DNA of 64,000 nt. It comes from Akkermansiaceae bacterium. GTDB taxonomy: Bacteria > Verrucomicrobiota > Verrucomicrobiia > Verrucomicrobiales > Akkermansiaceae. The translations under genes were made by a program, and so were the position numbers. The DNA is taken from assembly GCA_017798145.1 (NCBI GenBank), contig CP059069.1, forward strand, positions 3,333,226-3,397,225, in the 5' to 3' direction. The notes under the pieces are model-generated. The model worked only from the letters and a program-made list of their open reading frames with translations. It was not told the origin of the DNA and searched no databases. This document shows positions 50,486 through 59,348 of the stretch, piece by piece; position 1 is the stretch's first letter; each line of letters begins with the position of its first letter.

Positions 50486-51853
50486 ATGCGGCACATGACA
50501 ACACGCCGCCAGTTCATCGGAGTCACCGCCCTTGCATTCATGGGTCTCCGCCAATACGCGGGTGCCGCCCCGGCCACCCGGACCATCCAGCCCTTCGGGC
50601 CGCTCCGCAAAGACCCGCAGCGCATCCTTGATCTGCCGGAAGGATTTTCCTACCGCGTGCTTTCCAAGGCCGGGGAGACAATGGCGGATGGCTTCAGGCT
50701 CCCTGGCAAGCCCGATGGCATGGCGGCTTTCCCGGCAGCGGACGGAAAAGTTGTGCTGGTGCGCAACCACGAGCTCTCCCTGGCGATGACAGGAGCCGGC
50801 CCCTTCCCGAACAATCACCGCTACCCGGAAAACCTCGACCCATCGCTCAGCCATGATGCGGGGGAAAACGGCAAGAGGCCGCATCTCGGCGGGACGACGA
50901 ACCTTGTCTTTGATCCGGCCACCGGCGAGACCGTTTCGCAGTTTCTCTCCCTTACCGGCACGGATCGGAACTGCGCGGGCGGCCCTACCCCATGGGGGAC
51001 ATGGATCACCTGCGAGGAGCCGGAGGATTTGACCAGCGAGCGGGGGCGCAACCACGGCTGGTGCTTCGAGGTCAAGGCCACCGCCACGCCCGGGCTCCAG
51101 AAGGCGGTAGCGCTCAAGGGGCTGGGTCGTTTCCGGCATGAGGCGGTCGCCATCGACCCCGCCACCGGCATCATCTACATCACCGAGGACAGGACGGACG
51201 GGTTGCTCTACCGCTTCGTGCCATCGCAAAAAAACAGCCTGACGGACGGCAAGCTCCAGGCGCTGGCCATCGTCGGCAAGCCCAAGGCGGATCTGCGCAA
51301 CTATGATCCGGATTCGAAGTGGCCGGTGGAGCGCGGGGAGATGATGGCGGAATGGATCGACCTGACGGAAACCGATGCTGAGAAAGACGATCTGCGCATC
51401 CGCGGCCATGAGGCGGGGGCGGCGTGTTTTGCGCGCGGCGAGGGGATCCATCACACTCCGGACGGGGTTTTCATCTGCTGCACGGATGGGGGGCCGGCAC
51501 GGCACGGGCAGCTCTTCCGCCTGCGCCCTTCCGGGGATGCGGGAAGGCCGGATATGCTCGAGCTGTTCCTGGAATCCGCCGAGGACGATATCCTGACAAA
51601 CGGCGACAACCTCTGCCCCGCCCCTTGGGGCGGCCTGGTGATCTGCGAGGATCTCATCGATGATTCCTTCGCGGAGCAATCCCATGTCCAGTGCGTCACC
51701 CCGGAGGGGAAAATTTTCACCATCGCGACCAACGCAAAGGACAAGTCCGAGTTCGCAGGCTGCTGTTTCTCGCCGGACGGGAAATGGCTGTTCGTGAACC
51801 TCCAGGGCCACGGCCTGACCCTTGCCATCACCGGGCCATGGGAGAAGGCATGA
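50486..51853 (+). CDS. PhoX-like (DUF839) phosphatase family protein with Tat signal
   Basis: This 455-residue protein starts with a twin-arginine signal (TTRRQFIGVTALAF) and continues as a PhoX/DUF839 beta-propeller. VLVRNHELS, GGTTNLVFD, WGTWITCEE, RHEAVAIDPATGIIYITED and DGVFICCTD are typical repeated motifs. Members are calcium/iron-dependent alkaline phosphatases, though many DUF839 proteins are untested. ATGs at 50486 and 50495 both give a Tat signal. The TatC at 31931 would be its exporter. Its stop overlaps the next gene's ATG. Confidence 0.85.
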   Translation: MRHMTTRRQFIGVTALAFMGLRQYAGAAPATRTIQPFGPLRKDPQRILDLPEGFSYRVLSKAGETMADGFRLPGKPDGMAAFPAADGKVVLVRNHELSLAMTGAGPFPNNHRYPENLDPSLSHDAGENGKRPHLGGTTNLVFDPATGETVSQFLSLTGTDRNCAGGPTPWGTWITCEEPEDLTSERGRNHGWCFEVKATATPGLQKAVALKGLGRFRHEAVAIDPATGIIYITEDRTDGLLYRFVPSQKNSLTDGKLQALAIVGKPKADLRNYDPDSKWPVERGEMMAEWIDLTETDAEKDDLRIRGHEAGAACFARGEGIHHTPDGVFICCTDGGPARHGQLFRLRPSGDAGRPDMLELFLESAEDDILTNGDNLCPAPWGGLVICEDLIDDSFAEQSHVQCVTPEGKIFTIATNAKDKSEFAGCCFSPDGKWLFVNLQGHGLTLAITGPWEKA

Positions 51854-53442
51854 AGGCTGCCGCGATGTTTCTTGCCGCCGCCGCCATGGCTTCGGCCGGG
51901 CCTGCGGTGCTCACAACCGATGCGCTGCGGGCATATGCGGAAAATTTCAACCGCACGGATGCAAGCCACGGCGGTCAGCACATCCCGAACGCGGAGGCGG
52001 CGGACTGGATGGCTGCAAACGTGCCGCCCTTCGACTGCCCGGACAAGGAGATCACGGAAATCTACCACTTCCGCTGGTGGACGTTCCGCAAGCATATCAA
52101 GCAGACCCCGGACGGCTTTGTCATCACCGAGTTCCTCCCGCAGGTGAGCTGGAGCGGGAAACACAACACGATCAGCTGCCCGGCGGGCCACCACTTCCGC
52201 GAAGGGCGCTGGATCCGGGACGGGAAATTCCTGGACGACTACTCGCTCTTCTGGTTCCGCAAGGGCGGCCAACCCCGGAGATACAGTTTCTGGGCTGCGG
52301 ATTCCATCCTGCAGAGGGCGCTGGTGTCCGGCGATTTCACCCAGGCCATGGACCTGCTGCCGGATCTCATCGCGAATTACTCGGAATGGGAAAAAAGCCG
52401 CCTCGATGACGACGGCCTGTTCTGGCAGATCGACGACCGCGATGGGATGGAGGTTTCCATCGGCGGCGCAGGCTCGGCCGGAAAGGGCAAGCGGGCGACG
52501 ATCAACTCCTACATGTTCGGCGATGCGCTTGCGATTTCGGAAATCGCCCGGCGTGCCGGGAATGTGGAGATCGCCGAAACCTACGCGGGAAAAGCCAGGC
52601 GGCTGAGGAGCCTGGTGCAGGCCAAGCTCTGGGACGATGATGCGAAATTCTTCAAGGTGCAGCCGCTCGGTGGCGATGGCGGGTTGGTCGATGTCCGCGA
52701 GCTCCATGGCTTCACCCCATGGTATTTCGGCCTGCCGGAGAAGGGCAGGGGGTATGAGATCGCCTGGAGGCAGCTCACCGATCCCAAGGGTTTCAAGGCA
52801 CCCTTCGGCCCGACGGTTGCGGAGCAGCGGCATCCGCGGTTTTCCGTCTCCTACACCGGCCACGAATGCCAGTGGAACGGGCCGAGCTGGCCCTTTTCGA
52901 CCTCGGTCACGCTCACTGCGATGGCCAGGGTGCTGCATGAATATCCGCAGGATTTCGTGACGGCGGCTGACTACCTCGGTACGCTCAAGACCTACACGGC
53001 TTCCCATCGGCTGAAGCGCGAGGACGGGACCGTCGTGCCGTGGATCGATGAGAACCTGAACCCCTTCACCGGGGACTGGATCGCGCGGACGAGGCTGAAG
53101 GCATGGAAGGACGGCACCTGGGATCCGGGCAAGGGCGGGGAGGAGCGCGGCAAGGATTACAACCATTCCACCTATTGCGATCTCATCATATCCGGGCTCA
53201 TCGGCCTGCGTCCCCGTGCGGACGACAAGGTGGAGGTGCATCCGCTTGTTCCCGCCGGCTCGTGGGATTGGTTCTGCCTCGATGCGGTGCCGTACCATGG
53301 CCGGCTGCTGACGGTCCTATATGACAGTGACGGCACGCGATACGGCAGGGGGCGGGGCTTCCGCATCCTGGCTGATGGCAAGGAAATCGCTGCCTCGGAA
53401 ACTCCGCGCCGCCTTGTTGCCGGACTCCCAGCCAGTCGGTGA
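51850..53442 (+). CDS. Secreted MGH1-like glycoside hydrolase (GH63/GH15-type barrel)
   Basis: This 530-residue protein has a signal peptide (1-18) and an (alpha/alpha)6-barrel glycosidase of the mannosylglycerate hydrolase MGH1-like group (PF22422-like by pattern). Marks are EIYHFRWWTFRKH, LFWQIDDRDGMEVSIGG with candidate acid Asp, ATINSYMFGDALAI, and GHECQWNGPSWPF with a second acidic residue, then YNHSTYCDLIISGL. It probably hydrolyses an alpha-linked glucoside or mannoside. The ATG at 51850 overlaps the PhoX-like stop (ATGA), so the two are translated together. Confidence 0.8.
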   Translation: MKAAAMFLAAAAMASAGPAVLTTDALRAYAENFNRTDASHGGQHIPNAEAADWMAANVPPFDCPDKEITEIYHFRWWTFRKHIKQTPDGFVITEFLPQVSWSGKHNTISCPAGHHFREGRWIRDGKFLDDYSLFWFRKGGQPRRYSFWAADSILQRALVSGDFTQAMDLLPDLIANYSEWEKSRLDDDGLFWQIDDRDGMEVSIGGAGSAGKGKRATINSYMFGDALAISEIARRAGNVEIAETYAGKARRLRSLVQAKLWDDDAKFFKVQPLGGDGGLVDVRELHGFTPWYFGLPEKGRGYEIAWRQLTDPKGFKAPFGPTVAEQRHPRFSVSYTGHECQWNGPSWPFSTSVTLTAMARVLHEYPQDFVTAADYLGTLKTYTASHRLKREDGTVVPWIDENLNPFTGDWIARTRLKAWKDGTWDPGKGGEERGKDYNHSTYCDLIISGLIGLRPRADDKVEVHPLVPAGSWDWFCLDAVPYHGRLLTVLYDSDGTRYGRGRGFRILADGKEIAASETPRRLVAGLPASR

Positions 53443-53489
53443 GAGCGGATAAAGCTTTCATTTGGCATCGTATCCAATAGACATCCGGG

Positions 53490-54668
53490 ATGATCCGCAT
53501 CATCAAACCCATGAGCCTGTCGGTCGCGATCCTTTCCATGCTATCCTGCAATACCAACAACCATGAAACCGCAGCCGACGGCGTGCCGGAGGCGGTATCC
53601 TTCGGCAAGCTGCCCGATGGCGGCGAGGCGCTTCTCTACACCCTTTCCAACGGCCGCGGCATGGTAGCGAAGGTTTCCGATTTCGGCGCGACGCTTGTCT
53701 CGCTGGAAGTGCCCGACAAGTACGGCAAAGCAGCCGATGTGACCCACGGCTACGATTCCGTCGCAGGCTATGCCGGAACGAAGAACCCTTATTTCGGGGC
53801 GTCGGTGGGCCGTTTCGGGAACCGAATCGCCCATGGGAAATTCAGCCTGGACGGCAAGGAGCACTCGCTCGCCACGAACAATTCGCCGGGCGGCATCCCG
53901 TGCCACCTGCACGGCGGGGACAAGGGCTTCAACAAGCGGATGTGGGAAGTGGTCAAGCGCCCCTCGCCCGAGAGCATCACCTTCGGATACGTATCCCCGG
54001 ACGGCGAGGAGGGTTACCCCGGCACGGTCACTGCGGCGATCACCTACACCTTGACCAAGGACAACGAACTCATCTGGGAGGCCACCGCCACCACCACGGC
54101 CGCCACCGTCATCAACCTCGTCCACCACACCTACTGGAACCTTTCCGGCGATCCTTCATCCACGGTCAACGGCCATGAGCTGACCCTTTTCGCGGACCGC
54201 TACCTGCCCACCGATGCCGGGCTGATCCCGACCGGAGAGCTGGCTCCCGTGGCCGGGACTCCCATGGATTTCACCGCTCCCCATCTCATCGGCGAGAGGG
54301 TGGGGGAGCCGTTCCCGGCACTGCAGCTGGCCGGCGGATACGACCATTGCTGGGTGCTCACCGAGCCGAAGCCGGATGGCCTCGCCCTTGCGGCAAGGCT
54401 TCGCGATCCCCTCAGCGGCCGCATCATGGAGGTCTCGACCAACCAGCCGGCGATCCAGTTCTATGGCGGGAATTTCCTCAATCCCGGGGATTTCGCAGGT
54501 GATTTCCAGCCCGGGAAAATGGGCGCGAAATATCCCCATCGCTCCGCACTCTGCCTGGAGACTGAGAATTTCCCGGATGCGCCCAACCAGGCGTCATTCC
54601 CCGGTGCGGTGCTCAGGCCGGGCGAAACCTACCGGCATGTCATGGTCCACGCCTTCACCAATGATTAG
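53490..54668 (+). CDS. galM: Aldose 1-epimerase (mutarotase) lipoprotein
   Basis: This 392-residue enzyme interconverts alpha and beta anomers of aldoses. The N-terminus ends in a lipobox (MLSC), so it works outside the cytoplasm. Active-site marks are GASVGRFGNRIAHG, the His in CHLHGGDKGF, NLVHHTYWNL, and the catalytic Glu in CLETENFPDAPN. It follows the MGH1-like glycosidase by 47 bases and would process the sugars it releases. ATGs at 53490 and 53511 are both possible. Confidence 0.9.
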   Translation: MIRIIKPMSLSVAILSMLSCNTNNHETAADGVPEAVSFGKLPDGGEALLYTLSNGRGMVAKVSDFGATLVSLEVPDKYGKAADVTHGYDSVAGYAGTKNPYFGASVGRFGNRIAHGKFSLDGKEHSLATNNSPGGIPCHLHGGDKGFNKRMWEVVKRPSPESITFGYVSPDGEEGYPGTVTAAITYTLTKDNELIWEATATTTAATVINLVHHTYWNLSGDPSSTVNGHELTLFADRYLPTDAGLIPTGELAPVAGTPMDFTAPHLIGERVGEPFPALQLAGGYDHCWVLTEPKPDGLALAARLRDPLSGRIMEVSTNQPAIQFYGGNFLNPGDFAGDFQPGKMGAKYPHRSALCLETENFPDAPNQASFPGAVLRPGETYRHVMVHAFTND

Positions 54669-54694
54669 GCGGCCCGGCGCCGCTTCGTCCACGT

Positions 54695-56581
54695 TCACCC
54701 CGGGCCGTCCGTCCGCTTGCCGGCATCGTAGAAGATCCGGACATCGGCTTCCTTGGTGCCCAGCAGCTGCTGGGCGCGGAGCAGGGCGCCGCGGGTGGAG
54801 ATGTTCGGGTTCGAGGGCATCGTCAGGAAGATGTTGCTCTCGCCCTGGGTGCGGTCGGTTCCTTCCTGCAAGGTTTCCAGGATGCCGGAGCGCTTGAGCA
54901 CTTTGTAAACCTGCTTCGTCGCCCCGGATACGAGCAGGTGCAGCTCCCTGCGGCGCATGAAATGAACCAGGTCTTCGAGCGCCATGACGCTTGTGGCATC
55001 GAGGTGGCGGGCGTTCTTCAGGCGCAGGATGATGACCTTGATCGCCGGATCCGCCACGGTGCGCTGGATCTGTGTGCGGAACAGCTCCGCCGCGCCGAAG
55101 AAAAGATCCCCCTCCACGTGGACGATGGAAATGGCGGGAATGGGCCGCGCATTGCTCCCCTCCTTTTCACGCAGCTCGCCGGTCTCGTTGAACTCGTATT
55201 CCGTGAGGTAGGGCTTGCTCGCTTTCCGCAGGAACAGGGTGATGGAGATGGCCACGCCGATGAAGATGGCGACATGCAGCGGTGCCAGCAGGGTTGCCAC
55301 GAAGGTCAGGCCGATGACGACCGCATCGTCGCTTGTGGAGCGCAGGCAGATACGGATCTGGTGGGCGTTGAACAGCGAGAGGGAGATGGCGATGACAAGG
55401 ACGGCGAGGGCGGACTTCGGGATGTAGTCGATGAGGTTCAGGCCGGCCTCGCCGGACCATGCGATGAGGATCACGAACACCAGGGTGAATATGCCCGAGA
55501 AAACGGCGGCCGCCTTGGTGGCTGCACCGGATTGGAAATTCAGGGAGGAGCGGGTCAGCGAGCCGGAGGCGGGCATCCCGCCGGCGATGGCCGAGCCGAG
55601 GTTGGCGAAGCCCACGGAAAGCATGTCCTGGTTCACATCCACCCTGTCGCCGGTCTGGGAGGAGATCGACTTCGCCATCAGGGTGTTCTCCAGGGAGGCA
55701 AGGAAGGAAATGGCGAGAGCCAGGCCGAGCAGGGCGGAGATGTCGTTGAAAATCCCCGGCCTGAAGAGATGCGGCAGTGTGGGCATCAGCTGCTCGAAGC
55801 CGAAGGTGCTGAAGGTCGCCTGCCCCGCGAAGGGGCCTATGCCGGCATGGATGAGCGGGCCGAAGATCGCGGACCCGAGGACCAGGGAGATGGAGAATGC
55901 GGGCCACGCCTTTTTCCATTTCCTGCAGGCGAGGTAGATCAGGAGGGTGCTTGCGCCGATGAGCAGCGGCACCCACTGGGTGTGGGGGAGGGATTTCAAA
56001 AGCTCCCAAACGAGGCCGAAGAAGGTCGCCGTCTTGCTTGAATCGATGAATCCGTCCAGCCCCAGGAGCGGCTTGAGCTGGTTTGCAATGATGAGCACGG
56101 CCGCGCCCGCCATGTAGCCCACCAGCACGCTGCGGGAAACGTATTGGAGCAGGTCGGCGACCTTGAGGACGGCGCCGAGCATGGAGCAGAGCGCGATGAG
56201 CAGCACCAGCAGCGGCAGCAGCTCCGGGATGCGGCCCTGCATGGCCGGATGCACGGAGAAGAAGCTGAAGAGCATGAACGCCGTCGCGTTCGTCGGGCCG
56301 AGGACATTGAAGCGCGAGCTGGCGAACAGGGGGGCCACGATGGCGGCAGCCGCGGAGCAGACCACGCCGTAGATGACATCCAGCCCGGCGATGGCGGCGT
56401 AGGCGATGGCCTGCGGCAGGGCCAGCAGGGTCACGTTGAGCGCCGCCCGCGCATCCGCCCCGAGCTTGTCCCGCGAATACCCGCGCATCGGGCCGATGCG
56501 CGGGAGGAAGCCGATCTTTTCCGTGGCGAAGTAGTCCCTGACATTCCGGGAGGACTTCCTGATGAATTTTCCGAAGCTCAT
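54695..56581 (-). CDS. SulP-family anion transporter with STAS domain
   Basis: This 628-residue protein begins with the SulP core: GLDVIYGVVCSAAAAIVAPL and LGPTNATAFML, then about twelve membrane helices. It ends in a STAS domain (about 455-560, VEGDLFFGAAELFRTQ and LRLKNARHLDATSVMALEDL). The core NATAF and GSLTRSSLNFQSGA are family marks. It transports sulfate, bicarbonate or another anion. It lies 15 bases downstream of the LptF/G gene on the same strand. Confidence 0.9.
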   Translation of the reverse strand: MSFGKFIRKSSRNVRDYFATEKIGFLPRIGPMRGYSRDKLGADARAALNVTLLALPQAIAYAAIAGLDVIYGVVCSAAAAIVAPLFASSRFNVLGPTNATAFMLFSFFSVHPAMQGRIPELLPLLVLLIALCSMLGAVLKVADLLQYVSRSVLVGYMAGAAVLIIANQLKPLLGLDGFIDSSKTATFFGLVWELLKSLPHTQWVPLLIGASTLLIYLACRKWKKAWPAFSISLVLGSAIFGPLIHAGIGPFAGQATFSTFGFEQLMPTLPHLFRPGIFNDISALLGLALAISFLASLENTLMAKSISSQTGDRVDVNQDMLSVGFANLGSAIAGGMPASGSLTRSSLNFQSGAATKAAAVFSGIFTLVFVILIAWSGEAGLNLIDYIPKSALAVLVIAISLSLFNAHQIRICLRSTSDDAVVIGLTFVATLLAPLHVAIFIGVAISITLFLRKASKPYLTEYEFNETGELREKEGSNARPIPAISIVHVEGDLFFGAAELFRTQIQRTVADPAIKVIILRLKNARHLDATSVMALEDLVHFMRRRELHLLVSGATKQVYKVLKRSGILETLQEGTDRTQGESNIFLTMPSNPNISTRGALLRAQQLLGTKEADVRIFYDAGKRTDGPG

Positions 56582-56596
56582 GCGTGTCCCGCCCTC

Positions 56597-57697
56597 TTAC
56601 CTGAATCTCGCCCGCCTGAACAGATGGAAGCCTAGCAGGCCGCAAAGCAGGTTTGGCGCCCAGAGCACGGCGGTGGCGGCGGCGTCCGTCTTGAAATCCT
56701 CGGCCAGGACGGTGATGAGGAAGTAGCACATGCCGATGATGATGCTGAGTATGAGGCCGCCGGAGGTGTCCTTGCGCCGGGACTTCATGCCGAGGGGCAC
56801 GGCCACGCAGGCGAAGGCGATGCAGGCCAGGGAAAAGGTGTAGCGCTTGGTGATCTCCGCGCGGAATTCGATCCGTTTTTCCTGCGGCAGATCCGGATTG
56901 TCCCGCAGGTAGCTGCGGATCTCGGTGTTCGTCATCGCCCCGGAGCGGATCTTCCGGTTGCGCGTGGATCCGAAATCGAAGAGCCACGGCTCCGCCTCCC
57001 GGGCGAATGCGAACTCGGACGTGCCGTCCGGCTCCTTGGTCTCGATGAATGCGTCGATGAGCTTGAGCCGCAGCTGCTTGTTTTCCTCATCCACCACCAG
57101 CGAGACCTTCCCGGCATGGACGTAGGCCTCGGCACGGTTTGTTTCCGGGGTGTCGCCGCCGGAAACCTGATAGAGGTGGAAGCCGTAGAGCGAGTCGCCC
57201 TTTTTCTCCTCCACGAAGACCTTCTGGTTCTCGAAGCGCGACTGCACGATGCCGGGATCCAGCAGGGAGCGGGGATCGCGTTTCACCTGCTCATAGACGA
57301 GATCGGCCAGCGAGGCGGTGGCGAGCGGCACCACGTTGACATTGATCCAGAGGCACAGTGCGGAAAGCGCCGCCGCGACCGCAAAAACGGGCAGGGAGAG
57401 CCGCGCGAGGCTGATGCCTGCGACCCGGAATGCGGTTGTCTCGTGCTCCCCCGACATACGCCCGAAGACAAGCAGCACGGCGGAGAGGAAGCCCCATGGG
57501 ATGGTGAACATGAGCGAATAGGGCACGACGTTCACCACAAAGCGCAGCACCAGGCCGATGGGCGCGCCCTGCTCCACGAGCAGCGGGCGGAGCTGCTTGA
57601 AGAGGTTCCCCATCACCAGCACCACGCTCAGCACCACGATCGCATACAGCGTCACGACAATCACCTGCCGGGCGATGTAACGGTCTGAAATGCGCAT
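56597..57697 (-). CDS. LptF/LptG-family lipopolysaccharide export permease
   Basis: This 366-residue protein has six membrane helices and a central periplasmic beta-jellyroll, the YjgP/YjgQ plan. The N-terminus RISDRYIARQVIVVT is the conserved interface helix, SGEHETTAFRVAGIS the cytoplasmic coupling segment, and FACVAVPLGMKSRRKDTSGG the C-terminal one. It moves LPS from the inner membrane together with LptB and LptC. No second permease is in the window. It heads a unit with SulP. Confidence 0.88.
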   Translation of the reverse strand: MRISDRYIARQVIVVTLYAIVVLSVVLVMGNLFKQLRPLLVEQGAPIGLVLRFVVNVVPYSLMFTIPWGFLSAVLLVFGRMSGEHETTAFRVAGISLARLSLPVFAVAAALSALCLWINVNVVPLATASLADLVYEQVKRDPRSLLDPGIVQSRFENQKVFVEEKKGDSLYGFHLYQVSGGDTPETNRAEAYVHAGKVSLVVDEENKQLRLKLIDAFIETKEPDGTSEFAFAREAEPWLFDFGSTRNRKIRSGAMTNTEIRSYLRDNPDLPQEKRIEFRAEITKRYTFSLACIAFACVAVPLGMKSRRKDTSGGLILSIIIGMCYFLITVLAEDFKTDAAATAVLWAPNLLCGLLGFHLFRRARFR

Positions 57698-57748
57698 GGC
57701 GGATGCTCACGAACGCACGGCCCTCTGGCAAGTTGCAAGATGCGCCAT

Positions 57749-57786
57749 AAAAAAGACCCCGCCGCCCCGGAAAAGGGACGGCGGGG
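57749..57786 (-). terminator. Rho-independent terminator of the PEP-CTERM gene
   Basis: On the minus strand CCCCGCCG and CGGCGGGG form a GC-rich stem with a CCC/GGG extension, followed by TC and a run of six T. It lies about 20 bases after the PEP-CTERM stop at 57806. Confidence 0.85.
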
Positions 57787-57805
57787 AAGGAAGGGCGTGC
57801 CGGTT

Positions 57806-58492
57806 CTAACGGCGGCGGGGCAGCAGCGCTAGCAACCCGAGGGCACCGAGCAGCGCGGCGCTCGGCTCGGGGACGGCGGTGCCGTTGAGGGCGAGATTGT
57901 CGATTACGGTATCCGTCGAGAACGTGGTCCGATTGGTGGAGTAGTAGAGCCTGAACTCGATCGATTCCGAGGCGGCCAGCGTGCCCAGCGACGAGACGTT
58001 GAAGGTATTTGCATAGGCGTTGGCCCTTGTGTCGTGGGCGTTGAATCCAACGCCCGGCGTGGCACCCTCGCCGAACTCCCTGCCGGCAATTGCATTCCCG
58101 TCGGCGAAGGCAAGCCGGCTTGACAGCAGGTCGATCCGGTAAAACTGGGTGCCGCTGGCGTTGGGGCTGTTGAACCACCAGTCAAAGGTCAGGGTATCGA
58201 GGGTGGCAGGCTGTCCGGTGTTGTTCGTGACCGTGAAGCCAACATAATCGTTGGCGGTGATCGAGGCCGCCAGGCTGCCGGCGGTGTTGCCATGGGGAAA
58301 CTCCACAGAACCGTCCCCGGGAGTGGGAAATCTTGCGCCCCCTGAGAGCACGGCGTTGCCACCGCCCAGAAGCCCGTCGGTTTGGGCCAGGTTGTCGCCA
58401 TTGAAGTTGTATCCGGCGAGGACGGCGGAAGAAGCCGGGATGGAAAAGGCACCCAGAAGGCAGGCTGGAAAGATGGATTTTGGTGGTATCAT
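57806..58492 (-). CDS. PEP-CTERM sorting-domain protein
   Basis: This 228-residue protein has a signal peptide (ending ASSAV), a beta-sandwich middle region (GYNFNGDNLAQTD, LDTLTFDWWFN, SIEFRLYYSTNRTTF) and a classic PEP-CTERM tail: VPEPSAALLGALGLLALLPRRR. An exosortase recognises this tail and anchors the protein to the outer surface or exopolysaccharide. No exosortase gene is in the window. A strong terminator follows. Confidence 0.92.
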   Translation of the reverse strand: MIPPKSIFPACLLGAFSIPASSAVLAGYNFNGDNLAQTDGLLGGGNAVLSGGARFPTPGDGSVEFPHGNTAGSLAASITANDYVGFTVTNNTGQPATLDTLTFDWWFNSPNASGTQFYRIDLLSSRLAFADGNAIAGREFGEGATPGVGFNAHDTRANAYANTFNVSSLGTLAASESIEFRLYYSTNRTTFSTDTVIDNLALNGTAVPEPSAALLGALGLLALLPRRR

Positions 58493-58694
58493 GGGTTTGG
58501 TGTCGATTTGGGTTTTTGCTGGAATTCGATGGCCTCACCACAAGGGGCGAGAATGAGGCCTTCCAAGGTATGGCCTTGAAATCACGCCACAAGAATATTC
58601 TCATGAAAACTTCCATCCTGAAATGGAATCGCCAATTTTCAGTTGGTTGAATTTGGGATTTCGAAACCGGGGAATCCCCGCCTAAGCTGCTGGC

Positions 58695-59348
58695 GTGAGT
58701 GCCATCCTGATCCTCGAAACCTCCACCGACGCAGCTTCCATCGCACTCGCTGTGGATGGTGGGATCGTTGCGGAAAGGGGTTTCGTCAGCGACCGCAGGC
58801 ACAACGCCCTCCTGTTCAGCCCGCTTTCTGAGATCCTGGGAATCCACGGCAGGAGGCCTTTCGATGGCGTCCTTGTCGGCAGCGGGCCGGGAAGCTACAG
58901 CGGCACGCGGGTGGGGATCGCAGCCGCGCAGGGCGCGGCGCTCGCGGCAGGCTGCAAGGCGGTTGCGGTGCCATCCCTGCTGGCGACGCCGCAAGCGCTT
59001 TCCGGGAAACCCTGCCTCGCTGTCGGCGATGCCCGCCGTGGTTCCTTCTGGCTGGCGAGGATGGAGGGAGGCGAGTTGCTCAACGGGCCGGAACTGACCG
59101 ACAGGATCGGCTTCGAGTCCGCCTTGGCGAGGGCGAGGGAGGATGGCAGCGTTGTTTTCTGCATGGACAGGATAAGCGGGGTGGAGATTCCGCAGACACG
59201 CCCCACTGCCGCTGGCCTCTGGCAGGTATGGCAGGCGGCACCACCCCAGACCCGCGCGATCTGGGCGGGGAAAACGCCGCAGCCGATCTATCTTGCTCCG
59301 CCGCACATCACGCCCTCGAAGAAGGCTGTCTTCGGATCAGGCGTCTAA
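58695..59348 (+). CDS. tsaB: tRNA threonylcarbamoyladenosine biosynthesis protein TsaB
   Basis: This 217-residue ASKHA-fold protein starts at a GTG (58695) with AILILETSTDAASIAL, the conserved N-terminal strand. The glycine-rich segment GSGPGSYSGTRVGIAAAQG near residue 60 is diagnostic. TsaB is the scaffold paired with TsaD and TsaE in making t6A at position 37 of ANN-decoding tRNAs. No start ATG lies near; the GTG has no strong ribosome site. Its stop overlaps the convergent channel gene by 12 bases. Confidence 0.9.
   Translation: MSAILILETSTDAASIALAVDGGIVAERGFVSDRRHNALLFSPLSEILGIHGRRPFDGVLVGSGPGSYSGTRVGIAAAQGAALAAGCKAVAVPSLLATPQALSGKPCLAVGDARRGSFWLARMEGGELLNGPELTDRIGFESALARAREDGSVVFCMDRISGVEIPQTRPTAAGLWQVWQAAPPQTRAIWAGKTPQPIYLAPPHITPSKKAVFGSGV

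Noticed and set aside
55167-56987. 606-codon minus-strand frame
   Set aside because: It lies out of frame over SulP and LptF/G, which both show clear family motifs.
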